Positions 25,346-35,012 of a stretch of 64,000 nt of DNA are shown here, in pieces. A program made the position numbers and the translations under genes. Position 1 is the stretch's first letter. Every line of letters starts with the position of its first letter. The DNA comes from Acidobacteriaceae bacterium KBS 146 (GTDB lineage Bacteria > Acidobacteriota > Terriglobia > Terriglobales > Acidobacteriaceae), in the NCBI GenBank assembly GCA_000688615.1, contig JHVA01000001.1, forward strand, positions 2,604,001 through 2,668,000, in the 5' to 3' direction. The notes under the pieces were generated by a model. It made no database searches and was not told the origin of the DNA. It was given only the letters and a program-made list of their open reading frames with translations.

Positions 25346-28144
25346 CTAGAAGATTGTGTTCGCGGCCGCTATGGCGATTCCAAACTGACCTACAATCTGC
25401 GCCATATCGACAATGAGCCGAAGGGTCTTACCCTTGCTCAAATTCAATGGGACTACGATTGTATCTCCGGGATAGACATGGAGCGAATCGAAACCGTTGC
25501 CGCGCAAAGATGAACTGTACTGCTTACTAAGCACCGAGCCTCCCGCACGGATGACATATGCGCGTTTCTTATCAGCATCTCGATTAGCTCCTCCAGCGAG
25601 GCGGATATAGTCTCCGACCCGATGGTGTGGGTCAAACACGAAGGCATTCTGGTTATAAACCGCTCCATCCACACTTACCGTTGATGGAACTCTGGGAACT
25701 ATAAATCGATCTCCATCTTCCAGTGGCATCTCAGGAAGCTGTGCTACCCCGTGAGCGTCTGGAGAAAGATTCAATACAATCCTTCCGGATGCACGTGCTT
25801 GTCTCAAGCTATTGATGATGGTTTGATTCTGTGCCGCCGCTGCGGCAGCAGCCGCGCTATCCTGAGCGCTAATGGCTCCTCCGGCGTTATTAATCGCGTT
25901 AGTGCTTACCTGAAGCTGAATCTGGTCAATGTATTCGTTAAGTCGCTGCTGCTGTACACGACGTGTCGATTCGCGCGTAAACTGCGAACCATAAAGGTAA
26001 GCATCAGAACTTAAACCCCCAGCGCGTGCGACCAGTTCTTTCAATGTCTCTCCAGGCCTGACGCTGTACACACCAGAGGATTTGAACTCGCCTTCCAGCC
26101 GCACAAACCGAGTCTGTTCAGACTGAGGTACACGGAAGTCGGCTTTGGAGAAGATCGTAACAACATCTCCGGGCATCAACTCCAGATTTTGTGAGGCGTC
26201 ACCTTCGAGAATCACCTTTCCTAAATTGAATGGAAGCAGCGAGGTCGTGAGATTTTCTTTGCTCTGACGCTCGATAACTGCGTAACTCCAATCGATATCC
26301 GGTTCACTTAGCTTGACATCGTTGCGTGGCTTAAACTGGCCGCCAGTCGAGTTCGCAATTGCAGCTCCTACACTGGCACTCGAGGAACGATTATTTGGCG
26401 CCGTGAAGCTGTTTTCCTGCCCTGGAGCGGGGCTGGGATTTAAAGCATTTGGAGTGTTTCCGGTCTGGAGAGGAGAGCCGGCCTGGACCCCATAGCGGCT
26501 GTTGGCTCCATAAAGAGCGAGCTCCGATTCTGGAACATCGCCGCAGTCCAATCCGCCATCCGTTGGGCGGTTCAAGGAACCTTCCTCACCCGGCAAAAGA
26601 TTCTCAACATCCGAAGAATCATCGTTCCTTAAATTGCCGTCGTCTTGACTACCAAAAACCAAACCAAAAAGACTCTGGCTTCTCGTGGAAGAGTATCGCC
26701 AATATGGGTTTCCGCCATCTTCCCCAATAGGGATTCCATAACGGAGACTTGGAATACCATAGGGCGTCCGCGGAAGACAGGTCGGAACGTATGTCAACAT
26801 TGGCTGGCCAAGCTGACTGCGCTTTAGCCAGTAGTCACGCGTGATGAGAGCATCCTTATCCGGGATCAAGTCAAGAATTCGCATTCCTGGCTTCCACATA
26901 TAACGCCCCGGATTGGCCACATTTCCACGGAGCGTGATTGCGCCCTTGTATTGGCTAACAACTGCACCGACTTCGATAAGGTCGCCATCGCGGAGAAGTG
27001 TCTCGCCTGCCTGTCCGGTAAGCGAGATTTCGACCGTATTACGCATGCGCTGCTCATCCACGCGTTCCAAACGAATCTTCTGAGAAGCAACATTCGTCAG
27101 CCCGGCCGCCATCTCCAGCATCTCTCCCAGAGTGCTGTTATCAGGAGACTTAAGTTCGTAGATTGCTGGAACTTTTACATTTCCCGCAATCGCGACTTGT
27201 GGACCTGCGGGTGGGATGTAGATGACATCGCCTGGAAGCAGCTGCACATCATTGGATTTATCGCCGTGGAGAAGAAGCGCATAGAGGTCAAAATCAACAA
27301 CGATCTCACCGTTGCGCTTCAACTGTATATGGCGCAAACTGCCCTGGGGCGTGGGCCCACCTGTTGCGAAGATTGCGTTCACCAAGGTACTAAGTGAACT
27401 GATCGTATAACTGCCAGGCCGACGTGCCTGCCCAACCACAAAGACCTGGATCGACCGCAACTGCCCCATACTGACGTCGATATCGAAGTTACGAAAAACC
27501 CGTCCCATCTGTGTCTTGATGTAAGGACGAAGTTGCGCAAACGTCTGTCCAGCTACATGAATGGGTCCTATTTGCGGTATATAAATATTTCCGCTTCGGT
27601 CAACGATGTAACGAGAATTTAGGGTGACCTGCCCCCAGACCTGAACCTTGAGTTCGTCTCCCGGTCCGATAACGTAATCGGGGGTTACCGGAATCAAGTT
27701 GACTGGCGCAAACGTCGTGGGAGGATTGCGGAATAGATTGGCTCCGTAGATCGGCAGATTCTTCCCCAAGGAATTAGCAACCATTTGTTGAAATTCGGTC
27801 GGGGGATCTAAAGGAAGCTTGGGCCGCTGATAAATCGTTCGATTCGCAGATTGCCCGTTATTCAGATTGTTTTCACCACTCGTCTGGTCATCCTGCTCGT
27901 TCGGCAGTACGGCTCCCTGGGGAACTTGAGTTTGCGCCGGCGTCCTTCCCCGGGTCATATCGTTATAAGGCTGCGAGGTCTGGCAACTTGGATCCGAAGG
28001 ATCACATTGCTGCCCCGAGGTATTTCCAAGAGCTTGTCCAAACTGTGATTGCGAAAACTGGGCCGGCGAAACGACCGTGCCGAGCATCATAAACAAGACA
28101 ACACATCCAAGCCTAGAAACTCTGTCGAAGCCGCCAAACTGCAT
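25346..28144 (-). CDS. Wza-type polysaccharide export protein with multiple SLBB domains
   Basis: About 932 residues from the ATG at 28144, chosen because a signal peptide (MQFGGFDRVSRLGCVVLFMML...) follows at once and AGAGG lies ten bases upstream; an in-frame extension to 28285 looks non-coding. A polysaccharide-export domain (PDYVIGPGDELKVQVWG) is followed by five SLBB-like repeats beginning near VFVVGQARRPGSY, VAIAGNVKVPAIY, ITLRGNVANPGRY, VRLEGEFKSSGVY and VSVDGAVYNQNAF. An Ala-rich linker lies before the last repeat and a hydrophobic C-terminal helix ends the protein. It should form the outer-membrane export channel. Wza itself is about 380 residues, so this is a much longer variant. 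Confidence 0.88.
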   Translation of the reverse strand: MQFGGFDRVSRLGCVVLFMMLGTVVSPAQFSQSQFGQALGNTSGQQCDPSDPSCQTSQPYNDMTRGRTPAQTQVPQGAVLPNEQDDQTSGENNLNNGQSANRTIYQRPKLPLDPPTEFQQMVANSLGKNLPIYGANLFRNPPTTFAPVNLIPVTPDYVIGPGDELKVQVWGQVTLNSRYIVDRSGNIYIPQIGPIHVAGQTFAQLRPYIKTQMGRVFRNFDIDVSMGQLRSIQVFVVGQARRPGSYTISSLSTLVNAIFATGGPTPQGSLRHIQLKRNGEIVVDFDLYALLLHGDKSNDVQLLPGDVIYIPPAGPQVAIAGNVKVPAIYELKSPDNSTLGEMLEMAAGLTNVASQKIRLERVDEQRMRNTVEISLTGQAGETLLRDGDLIEVGAVVSQYKGAITLRGNVANPGRYMWKPGMRILDLIPDKDALITRDYWLKRSQLGQPMLTYVPTCLPRTPYGIPSLRYGIPIGEDGGNPYWRYSSTRSQSLFGLVFGSQDDGNLRNDDSSDVENLLPGEEGSLNRPTDGGLDCGDVPESELALYGANSRYGVQAGSPLQTGNTPNALNPSPAPGQENSFTAPNNRSSSASVGAAIANSTGGQFKPRNDVKLSEPDIDWSYAVIERQSKENLTTSLLPFNLGKVILEGDASQNLELMPGDVVTIFSKADFRVPQSEQTRFVRLEGEFKSSGVYSVRPGETLKELVARAGGLSSDAYLYGSQFTRESTRRVQQQRLNEYIDQIQLQVSTNAINNAGGAISAQDSAAAAAAAAQNQTIINSLRQARASGRIVLNLSPDAHGVAQLPEMPLEDGDRFIVPRVPSTVSVDGAVYNQNAFVFDPHHRVGDYIRLAGGANRDADKKRAYVIRAGGSVLSKQYSSSLRGNGFDSLHVYPGDTIVVPLNLSKGKTLRLIVDMAQIVGQFGIAIAAANTIF

Positions 28145-28325
28145 CTGCTGTAAACCTCTCAAACTTTTCCGCCAGCCGCACCCATCAAAGACCTGTGGTG
28201 CGCAGAACAAAAACTTCCCGCTCAGAGACAGATTCCTCAGACTCTTGTAGTTCAAGAATACTCGAACAAGTTCAGCACTCTCCAAAGAAAGGAGAAGTGA
28301 TGCAGAGGAACAAATTTAGATAAAG

Positions 28326-29789
28326 CTACCCCTGACTCGTCTCCACAGCCTTGGCGACTCGCAACATGGATTCTTCTCCAAAATGCTGTCCCAGAATCTG
28401 AACGCCAATCGGGAGTCCATCCTGTGTTTGACCACAGGGAACGCTCATTCCACAGATTCCGGCCAAACTCGCGGCAACGGAGTAGATATCCTCCAGATAC
28501 ATCTTCACCGGGTCATCCGTCTTTTCGCCGAGCCGGAACGCTGGTGTCGGCGTGACCGGAGCTACTAAAACATCAACACCGGCAAATGCTGATAAGAAAT
28601 CCCGGGTTAGAAGGGTTCGTACCTGCTGAGCTTTTTTGTAGTAAGCGTCGTAATATCCGGCACTTAGAGCGTATGTCCCCAGAATGATGCGCCGTTTGAC
28701 CTCAGCCCCGAAACCACCATCGCGCGTTCTGCGATACATGTCGGCCAGAGTTTTCGCTTCCGAATCGCGGAGTCCGAAACGAACTCCGTCAAACCGGGAA
28801 AGATTTGAGGAAGCCTCAGCCGTCGCAATGACGTAGTAGGTGGGAACTGCGTACTTTGTGTGAGGCAGGCTTACCGGCTTGATAACGCATCCCATTGCCT
28901 TCAAAAGGTCCAAAGCTTTTTCGACCGCAGCTCGGATCTGCGGATCCAGCCCCTCCCCAAAATACTCTTCCGGCACGCCAATCCGGAGACCTTCCACTGG
29001 TTGCTCCAGTGCAGCGACATATCCACCCACGGGCGTGTCCGACGAAGTCGCATCCATGGCATCCCGGCCGGCCAGAACTTCAAGCATTCTGGCCGCATCC
29101 TTCACATTCTTTGTGAATGGTCCTACCCGATCCAGCGAAGAGGCAAACGCAATCAAACCGTATCGGCTTACGCGACCATATGTCGGAAGAACGCCCACTA
29201 CGCCGCAAAAAGCTGCCGGCTGGCGAATTGATCCACCGGTGTCGGTGCCAAGCGTTGCCACAGCAAATCCGGCGGCAACTGCCGCTGCAGAACCACCACT
29301 CGATCCGCCTGGAACCCGGTCCAGAGCCCGCGGATTGCGTACCGCGCCGTAGGCCGAGTTTTCGTTGGAGCTGCCCATCGCGAATTCGTCGCAGTTCAGT
29401 TTCCCCAGCAGGACAGCGCCCGCCTCCTCAAGACGCGTAACCGCAGTCGCGTCATACGGAGGTCTATAACCTTTTAAGATCAACGAACTGGCCGTCGCTG
29501 GCGCACCATGCATCACCAGAACGTCTTTGATGCCAATTGGGACACCAGCCAAAGGAGGTAGAACATCGCCTCGCTGCGCCATGGCATCGATCCTCGCCGC
29601 CTGACTCAAGGCCCGCTCTCGGCTCAAGGATAAGTAACTATGAATCTCTTTATCTTCCGATGCAATCCGATCGTAGTGCATCTCAGCGAGCGCGGTAGCC
29701 GTAGTACGGCCACCTGCAATCGCGTCCCGCACCTGATCGATCGTCAAACTCTTAAGTCCTTCTTCTTTCAAACCTGTCTCTCTCCACAA
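28326..29789 (-). CDS. gatA: Asp-tRNA(Asn)/Glu-tRNA(Gln) amidotransferase subunit A
   Basis: A 487-residue amidase-signature protein that releases ammonia from glutamine for transamidation of misacylated tRNA. The Ser-cis-Ser-Lys triad is visible: Lys88 in GVPIGIKDV, the GGSSGGS block (residues 161-167) and Ser187 in GTDTGGSIRQP. The C-terminal GICGMSVPCGQTQDGLPIGVQILG is typical of GatA. gatC lies 13 bases upstream. gatB is not in the window, so the third subunit must be encoded elsewhere, a common arrangement. Its place inside a polysaccharide locus is unusual. Confidence 0.95.
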   Translation of the reverse strand: MWRETGLKEEGLKSLTIDQVRDAIAGGRTTATALAEMHYDRIASEDKEIHSYLSLSRERALSQAARIDAMAQRGDVLPPLAGVPIGIKDVLVMHGAPATASSLILKGYRPPYDATAVTRLEEAGAVLLGKLNCDEFAMGSSNENSAYGAVRNPRALDRVPGGSSGGSAAAVAAGFAVATLGTDTGGSIRQPAAFCGVVGVLPTYGRVSRYGLIAFASSLDRVGPFTKNVKDAARMLEVLAGRDAMDATSSDTPVGGYVAALEQPVEGLRIGVPEEYFGEGLDPQIRAAVEKALDLLKAMGCVIKPVSLPHTKYAVPTYYVIATAEASSNLSRFDGVRFGLRDSEAKTLADMYRRTRDGGFGAEVKRRIILGTYALSAGYYDAYYKKAQQVRTLLTRDFLSAFAGVDVLVAPVTPTPAFRLGEKTDDPVKMYLEDIYSVAASLAGICGMSVPCGQTQDGLPIGVQILGQHFGEESMLRVAKAVETSQG

Positions 29790-29802
29790 AATTTCCTAAG
29801 CG

Positions 29803-30132
29803 TTATCGCTCGATGACTTTTGGGACCTTGAAGAATCGCCCATCGGTCTCCGGTGCCGCGGCCATGACTTCGGCTCGATCAACACAGGGTTGCACAATAT
29901 CGCTGCGCAGCATCTCGCCCTGCGCTTGGACTGGACCTGTCTTCAGCACCTCGCCAACCTGGGCCATGGGTGGGACGTCGGTCGTATCGAGTTCATTCAA
30001 CTGGGCAACATAACCAAGTATTGCATTGAGATCCCGCTGCAGCCGTGGCTCTTCCTCCTGCGTCAGCTCCAGGTTAGCCAGTTCAGCTACCCTCCGCACG
30101 TCTTCAATTGTTACCTCAGACTGCCCATTCAT
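29803..30132 (-). CDS. gatC: Asp-tRNA(Asn)/Glu-tRNA(Gln) amidotransferase subunit C
   Basis: A 109-residue GatC that acts as a belt stabilising the GatAB complex. Family features: the N-terminal VTIEDVRRVAELANLELTQEE helix, the middle LNAILGYVAQLNELDTTDVPP and the C-terminal RSDIVQPCVDRAEVMAAAPE followed by GRFFKVPKVIE. It starts 10 bases after the DciA-like stop codon and precedes gatA by 13 bases, so the three are very likely one transcript. Confidence 0.95.
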   Translation of the reverse strand: MNGQSEVTIEDVRRVAELANLELTQEEEPRLQRDLNAILGYVAQLNELDTTDVPPMAQVGEVLKTGPVQAQGEMLRSDIVQPCVDRAEVMAAAPETDGRFFKVPKVIER

Positions 30133-30142
30133 CGCTGGTTGT

Positions 30143-30421
30143 CTACCTCTTTACGATCAAGTGTAGCTTGGTTACCTTTATCCCTGCGACCCGACCCAAC
30201 TCCGCCGCGAGATGCTCACTCATGCTTCGCATCTCCTTTAACCACACTTGCTCGGAGATTTCGACCTTAACGACGCCATCGTCGTACCCCATCACACTGC
30301 CGTGACTCGCGAGAGTGGCCCCACACACCACCACCCAAGCCATGGAGATTCGATCCTGGACAGATAGAGCCTGTAAGCCACTGCGCGGCCCGAACTTGAT
30401 TACATCCCGGATACGATCCAT
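30143..30421 (-). CDS. DciA-like protein (DUF721), probable replicative helicase loader
   Basis: A 92-residue protein from the ATG at 30421 (MDRIRDVIKFGPRSGL). The frame stays open further upstream but would overlap the sugar transferase gene, and the extra residues look non-coding. The DUF721 pattern is clear: AWVVVCGATLASHG, DGVVKVEISEQVWLKEM and the ending VTKLHLIV. In bacteria lacking DnaC/DnaI, DciA assists loading of DnaB. An AAGGA lies about 13 bases upstream, further than usual. It is followed by gatC and gatA. The family call is by pattern; the molecular role is inferred from the family. Confidence 0.72.
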   Translation of the reverse strand: MDRIRDVIKFGPRSGLQALSVQDRISMAWVVVCGATLASHGSVMGYDDGVVKVEISEQVWLKEMRSMSEHLAAELGRVAGIKVTKLHLIVKR

Positions 30422-30543
30422 TTTGCTTTGTAAGTTTTCCTTGAACCTTGCCTGACTCAATGAGCAGTGAAGGTGGCGTTTGACCCACTTGCTTCCACCA
30501 CAGCACGACGGTGCGGATGTCCTGATAATCCTGACTAACTCTT

Positions 30544-31287
30544 TTAGTAAGCGCCATCCTGCTTCAGGACCACCCGAAAAGTCTTCAGAAGTATCCAGAT
30601 ATCCCTTCGTAAAGACCATCGTCCTACATAGTCACAGTCCAACGCCACACGTTCATCGTACGTCAGTTCACTGCGCCCGGAGACCTGCCAAAGTCCTGTC
30701 AAACCTGGTTTTACCCGGCAGTAACACTCAAAGGACTCAGCATACTTCTCAACCTCGGCAGCCACGATGGGCCGTGGCCCAACCAGGCTCATATGCCCTG
30801 CCAGGACATTCCACAGTTGCGGAAGTTCGTCGAGACTGTATCGGCGCAGAAATGACCCGATCTCGGTAATGCGAGGGTCATGCCGTAATTTCTGTGTCTT
30901 GTTCCACTCCCTGCGCGCCTCGGGATGCGCCGCCAGATACTGCTCCAGCACTTCGGCTGAGTTGACGCACATCGTCCTGAACTTCCACATCGAAAAGAAG
31001 GCACCATGCCTCCGAATGCGGCGGTGTGAGTAAAAAATCGGGCCAGGCGAGCTGATCATCACCAAAGCCGAAACGATTCCGATGGCTAACAAGACCAATG
31101 GCGAAAACAGGATAATAAGAACGATGTCAATACAACGCTTCATCACCCGGTAACGAAAGAGACCTGCTGGCGCCCGATCCAGAGAGTAGGTCGTCTGGAA
31201 TACCGGTCTGCTGATGGTCTCCGTATACGAATAAGAATCTTCGATAGCCGCAGTCCGCGACTCAGGAGATTGATATTCAGCCTGCAT
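30544..31287 (-). CDS. Initiating sugar-phosphate transferase (undecaprenyl-phosphate glycosyl-1-phosphate transferase)
   Basis: A 247-residue monotopic enzyme that transfers a sugar-1-phosphate from a nucleotide sugar to undecaprenyl phosphate, the first step of repeat-unit synthesis. One hydrophobic re-entrant/TM segment (RCIDIVLIILFSPLVLLAIG) precedes the catalytic core: PIFYSHRRIRRHG, FSMWKFRTM, the DELPQLWNVL block, SLVGPRP and KPGLTGLWQVSGRSELTY. It lacks the four extra N-terminal helices of WbaP/WcaJ, so it resembles the short PglC/ExoY class. It lies between the dTDP-rhamnose genes and the SLBB exporter, on the exporter's strand. Sugar specificity is unknown. Confidence 0.92.
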   Translation of the reverse strand: MQAEYQSPESRTAAIEDSYSYTETISRPVFQTTYSLDRAPAGLFRYRVMKRCIDIVLIILFSPLVLLAIGIVSALVMISSPGPIFYSHRRIRRHGAFFSMWKFRTMCVNSAEVLEQYLAAHPEARREWNKTQKLRHDPRITEIGSFLRRYSLDELPQLWNVLAGHMSLVGPRPIVAAEVEKYAESFECYCRVKPGLTGLWQVSGRSELTYDERVALDCDYVGRWSLRRDIWILLKTFRVVLKQDGAY

Positions 31288-31656
31288 TGAATTCCTGTGT
31301 CTGTATAACGCTACCCTCGCCGCTTTCGCGTTGGTCCCGGCATACGGTTATTTTGCGTCAAATTATCGCGGCAGAGACCTCAAGTTGGAACGAAGACTTC
31401 AAAGTCGCTCTGCCTCTCCGCGTCATAAGTTATGTCTGGAAGCTGACCTTCCTTTGAAAGGCCCTGATTCCATAGACACTTCGATCTCGATCTCTGATGT
31501 TCCTCATAACTCGGAGATAAAGCTCATCAACACTGCAGTCCGTTCATTCTAATCACGGATCTGCCGTTTAATACAGTCTAAATTAGCCAAAGGTACCGGA
31601 TAAGCGATTCCCAAAATGGCTCCGTCGTCACGGCCGGCATCAGCTAAACTTGTCGG
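31288..31656. other. Divergent intergenic region
   Basis: These 369 bases lie between the initiating transferase (-) and rfbC (+). Short open frames here have no recognisable content. Promoters for both genes are expected, but I saw no convincing -35/-10 pair and no hairpin. Confidence 0.45.
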
Positions 31657-32217
31657 ATGCAGGTTTTCGAGACTTCGCTGCACGATGTGAAACTCCTTCA
31701 GCCACGGCGTTTTGGCGACAGCCGGGGCTGGTTTACTGAGGTTTTCAACACCTCTGCCTTCACGGAAGCCCAGCTTCCATCTGCCTTCGTACAGGATAAC
31801 CAATCCTTTTCGATGAAGGGTGTCCTGCGCGGCCTTCATTATCAACTAGTTAAGCCCCAAGGGAAACTCATCCGTGTGCTGTCCGGCCATATTTGGGACG
31901 TTGCCGTTGACCTTCGCCGCGACTCCCCACAGTTCGGCCAGTGGGCCGGCTTTCATCTCAAACCGCGAAATGATGCCGACGAACTGGAGATGTTGTGGAT
32001 TCCAGAGGGATTCGCCCATGGATTTCTGGTGCTCTCCGACTGCGCCGAGGTGCTCTACAAAACCACAAATCTTTACTATCCCGCAGGAGAACGCTCCATC
32101 CTGTGGAATGACCCAACGCTGAACATCCAGTGGCCCCTGGAGCAGCTCGGCGTACAGCCGGTCGTCAGCGCTAAAGATGCCCAGGGAGCACCATTCGCTT
32201 CAGCCGATCTTCCTTGA
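31657..32217 (+). CDS. rfbC: dTDP-4-dehydrorhamnose 3,5-epimerase
   Basis: A 186-residue cupin that converts dTDP-4-keto-6-deoxyglucose to dTDP-4-keto-L-rhamnose. Key residues are present: GVLRGLHYQ with the catalytic His61, VAVDLRRDSP with Asp85, and the substrate-wall segment WIPEGFAHGFLVLSDCAEVLYKTTNLY. Length is normal. No strong Shine-Dalgarno sequence precedes the ATG. Unlike rfbB, rfbA and rfbD, which form one operon on the other strand, this gene is transcribed convergently toward gmhB. Confidence 0.95.
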   Translation: MQVFETSLHDVKLLQPRRFGDSRGWFTEVFNTSAFTEAQLPSAFVQDNQSFSMKGVLRGLHYQLVKPQGKLIRVLSGHIWDVAVDLRRDSPQFGQWAGFHLKPRNDADELEMLWIPEGFAHGFLVLSDCAEVLYKTTNLYYPAGERSILWNDPTLNIQWPLEQLGVQPVVSAKDAQGAPFASADLP

Positions 32218-32240
32218 ATCCGACGTGGCTTGATGTCTGA

Positions 32241-32798
32241 TCAGACAGAGACGTCCTGTTTCAAGAGCCACCGCTCGACCTCTTCCAGACCATTTACCTC
32301 GATGTAATGTCCGCCGCAGCGGGACTTTTCGGTTCCGCTGACGAGAAAAGCCTGCTTGAGGCCGGCACTATTGGCTGCGGCCATGTCACTGCAGCGGTCT
32401 CCAACCATGACACTATCCGCCAGCGAAACTCCCAGCTCGTTGATTGCCCGCCGCAGCATCCCCGTTCCCGGTTTCCGATCCTCGTGCTCGCGTCTGTACT
32501 CTCCGATGCCGTGCTCAGGATGGAACGGACAATAGTACACAGCTTCCAGCTCAACGCCTTCCTCACGAAGACGTGCCTGCATCCACGCCATCAGAGTTTC
32601 GAAGGCCGCTTCGTCATAAAAACCGCGCGCAATTCCGGCCTGATTGGTCACAATGACCAGACGATACCCAAGCCGCATCGCGGTCCTGCACAGGGAGAAG
32701 ATTCCCGGGACGAACGTCACATCCTCGATGCGATGCAGGTATCCGATCTCGACATTTACGACACCATCACGATCAAGAAACAGGGCTTTGCTGCTCAT
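32241..32798 (-). CDS. gmhB: HAD phosphatase, D-glycero-D-manno-heptose-1,7-bisphosphate 7-phosphatase (GmhB) type
   Basis: A 185-residue HAD phosphatase. Motif I is FLDRDGVVN, motif II VTNQAGIARG, a zinc-binding loop is indicated by CPFHPEHG, motif III/IV is RKPGTGML with VGDRCSDMAAA. These match GmhB, which supplies ADP-heptose for LPS inner core. Its start overlaps the VOC-protein stop by four bases (ATGA), so it is the last gene of the rfbB-rfbA-rfbD-VOC-gmhB operon. The related histidinol-phosphatase activity is a less likely alternative given the context. Confidence 0.9.
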   Translation of the reverse strand: MSSKALFLDRDGVVNVEIGYLHRIEDVTFVPGIFSLCRTAMRLGYRLVIVTNQAGIARGFYDEAAFETLMAWMQARLREEGVELEAVYYCPFHPEHGIGEYRREHEDRKPGTGMLRRAINELGVSLADSVMVGDRCSDMAAANSAGLKQAFLVSGTEKSRCGGHYIEVNGLEEVERWLLKQDVSV

Positions 32799-33232
32799 CC
32801 GTTCTTCCTGTAGGCGTGTTGATGAGAAGGTGCCTCAATCAGCTCCACCATAAATCGCTGCGCCGTCACCCAGAACTGCACTCTTGCTCCTCCGTAGGCA
32901 ACGGCGGGCTTTGGAGGGCCAGCCATCATGGCTCCCTTCTGCTCTAGCTTCTCGGCATCACGATCCAGATCGGCTGTCAGATATGCCACATGGTTAAGGA
33001 TATTGATTCCGCGTTTTAGAGCAGTAGCAACGGGACTGGCCTCGCCCAGCGGAGAGATTAACTCATAACAAGGGCCTTCTTCGGTCCTTCCGAACTGGAC
33101 GAAGACTCCTATGCCTGGGTCTTCGAAGATCTCCGTCCAACGGTCCACCCCAAAGGTGCTCTCCAGAAACTCCCTGCCATCGGCCATACTCTCCACAATC
33201 AGACCAATGTGATCAAACTTCAGTCCGCTCAT
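32795..33232 (-). CDS. VOC (glyoxalase/bleomycin-resistance) superfamily protein, methylmalonyl-CoA epimerase-like
   Basis: A 145-residue protein from the ATG at 33232, which overlaps the rfbD stop by four bases (ATGA). Two beta-alpha-beta-beta-beta modules are visible: FDHIGLIVESMADGREFLE and LNHVAYLTADLDRDAEKLE, with metal-ligand candidates His and Glu (VELIEAPS). The layout resembles methylmalonyl-CoA epimerase and related small VOC enzymes. Being embedded in a rhamnose/heptose operon is unusual; a sugar-related epimerase or lyase role is possible but unproven. Confidence 0.82.
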   Translation of the reverse strand: MSGLKFDHIGLIVESMADGREFLESTFGVDRWTEIFEDPGIGVFVQFGRTEEGPCYELISPLGEASPVATALKRGINILNHVAYLTADLDRDAEKLEQKGAMMAGPPKPAVAYGGARVQFWVTAQRFMVELIEAPSHQHAYRKNG

Positions 33233-34134
33233 AACTCCGCAATCACCTCGCGCAGGGAATCCCTCCAATCCATCATCTTCCAGTCAAATGTCGTCATCAG
33301 CCGTTCACAGTTCAGACGCGAGTTCATGGGCCGCTTCGCCGGCGTCGGATAATCCTCCGTTGCAATCGCATCGACTTCCGCAAGCTTCGCCTCAGGCACT
33401 CGCTCGCGCATTCTCCGGATCGCCTCCACTGCAAACCCGTGCCATGTCGTCTCACCGCCTCCACTTGCGTGATAGATCCCTTTGACTTTCATCACGGACT
33501 GGCTCAGATCCTCTTGCGGGACCGTCTTCTCTACCTGTTGAATCACATGAGCAACCATGCGAGCCAGATCACGACTCCAGGTCGGCGCTCCATGCTGATC
33601 GGCCACAACGCGCAGCCGTTCCCGTTCCGCTGCGGCCTTGAGGATCGTCCTCAGAAAGTTCTTTCCGGTCGCTCCGTAGACCCAACTGGTCCGAAAGATC
33701 AGGTACGCTGCTCCGCTCTCTGCCAGAGCTTTTTCACCCGCCAGCTTACTGGCGCCGTAAACACCTGCGGGACCTGTTGAATCCTCTTCTCGATAGGGTT
33801 GGGTCCCTTTGCCGTCAAAGACATAATCGGTGGAGAAGTGGATCACACCTGCGTTGATCGAGCGAGCCTCTTCGCCAATCGCCCGCACCGACTCCGCATT
33901 GATCGCGTAAGCAAGATCAGATTCGCTCTCCGCCTTGTCTACAGCGGTATAGGCAGCCGGATTGACGATCCATCGGGGCTGTACAGCTTGAATAACCCTT
34001 CGGACCGACGCCACATCTGCAAGATCCATCTCGTCCCTCGCGGGAACATAGATGTCTCCCAACGGTCTGAGGAGAGGAACGAGCTCTCCGCCTACCTGTC
34101 CGGTAGCACCTGTCAGCAGAATCCGTTGACTCAT
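33229..34134 (-). CDS. rfbD: dTDP-4-dehydrorhamnose reductase
   Basis: A 301-residue extended SDR that makes dTDP-L-rhamnose. Motifs: [13 protein letters not shown] for NAD(P)H binding, the active-site [22 protein letters not shown] with the Tyr-x3-Lys pair, and the substrate-domain FRTSWVYG. Its ATG overlaps the rfbA stop by four bases, and its own stop overlaps the next start. Translational coupling along this operon is therefore likely. Confidence 0.95.
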   Translation of the reverse strand: MSQRILLTGATGQVGGELVPLLRPLGDIYVPARDEMDLADVASVRRVIQAVQPRWIVNPAAYTAVDKAESESDLAYAINAESVRAIGEEARSINAGVIHFSTDYVFDGKGTQPYREEDSTGPAGVYGASKLAGEKALAESGAAYLIFRTSWVYGATGKNFLRTILKAAAERERLRVVADQHGAPTWSRDLARMVAHVIQQVEKTVPQEDLSQSVMKVKGIYHASGGGETTWHGFAVEAIRRMRERVPEAKLAEVDAIATEDYPTPAKRPMNSRLNCERLMTTFDWKMMDWRDSLREVIAEL

Positions 34135-35012
34135 CCCCAGAACACCGGCTCCTCAAGCAGCTTTACCAGGTATTGCCCGTAGCTGCTCTTGCCCATCTTG
34201 TTCGCCAGGTTGCGAAGCTGGCCGTCATCGATGTAGCCCAGACGATAGGCGATCTCCTCCAGACATGCCACCTTCAATCCCTGACGCTTCTCGATGGTCT
34301 GAATAAACGAAGCCGCCTCAAGCAGCGAATCGTGAGTTCCCGTGTCCAGCCATGCGATACCTCGGCCAAGCACCTGGGTCTGCAACTGGCCGCGCTCCAG
34401 ATACCACCGGTTCACGTCAGTAATCTCAAGTTCTCCCCGAGGAGAGGGTTTCAGGCCCTCCGCAATACCGACGACCTGCGAGTCGTAAAAGTAAATCCCC
34501 GTGACCGCATAACGGGACTTCGGCTTTGCCGGTTTCTCTTCAATCGAAATGGCCTTTCGATTCCCGTCGAACTCGACCACACCGTAGCGCTCCGGATCGA
34601 GTACCGGATAGGCGAATACAGTCGCGCCTTCGCGATTTGCGGCAGCCTGACGAAGCGTCTTCACCATGTCATGGCCGTAGAAGATGTTGTCCCCGAGCGC
34701 AAGGCAGCATGGCGAACCAGCAAGAAACTCCTTACCGATCAGAAAGGCCTGGGCCAAGCCGTCGGGAGAAGGCTGCACGGCATATTCCAGGCGGATCCCC
34801 CATTGCTCTCCCGTCCCCAAAAGCTGCTCGAACCTAGGGGTATCCTGCGGGGTCGAGATGATCAGGATCTCCCGGATGCCGGCCAGCAGCAACACGGAGA
34901 GCGGGTGGTAGATCATCGGCTTGTCATACACAGGCAGCAGTTGCTTCGAGACTGCCTGGGTCACCGGATGCAGGCGCGTGCCGGAACCGCCAGCGAGAAT
35001 AATTCCCTTCAC
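34131..35012 (-). CDS. rfbA: Glucose-1-phosphate thymidylyltransferase
   Basis: A 293-residue nucleotidyltransferase forming dTDP-glucose. It begins with the GTG at 35012, which overlaps the rfbB stop (GTGA) and has GGAGG six bases upstream. Signature blocks: [65 protein letters not shown] and the C-terminal [11 protein letters not shown]. All catalytic regions look intact. Confidence 0.96.
   Translation of the reverse strand: MKGIILAGGSGTRLHPVTQAVSKQLLPVYDKPMIYHPLSVLLLAGIREILIISTPQDTPRFEQLLGTGEQWGIRLEYAVQPSPDGLAQAFLIGKEFLAGSPCCLALGDNIFYGHDMVKTLRQAAANREGATVFAYPVLDPERYGVVEFDGNRKAISIEEKPAKPKSRYAVTGIYFYDSQVVGIAEGLKPSPRGELEITDVNRWYLERGQLQTQVLGRGIAWLDTGTHDSLLEAASFIQTIEKRQGLKVACLEEIAYRLGYIDDGQLRNLANKMGKSSYGQYLVKLLEEPVFWG

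Noticed and set aside
31331..31552. 73-codon plus-strand frame between the initiating transferase and rfbC
   Set aside because: No ribosome-binding site, no recognisable content and no conservation evidence.
32234..32247. Perfect palindrome TGTCTGATCAGACA at the rfbC/gmhB junction
   Set aside because: No loop for a hairpin and it includes the gmhB stop codon; probably coincidental, though weak termination cannot be excluded.
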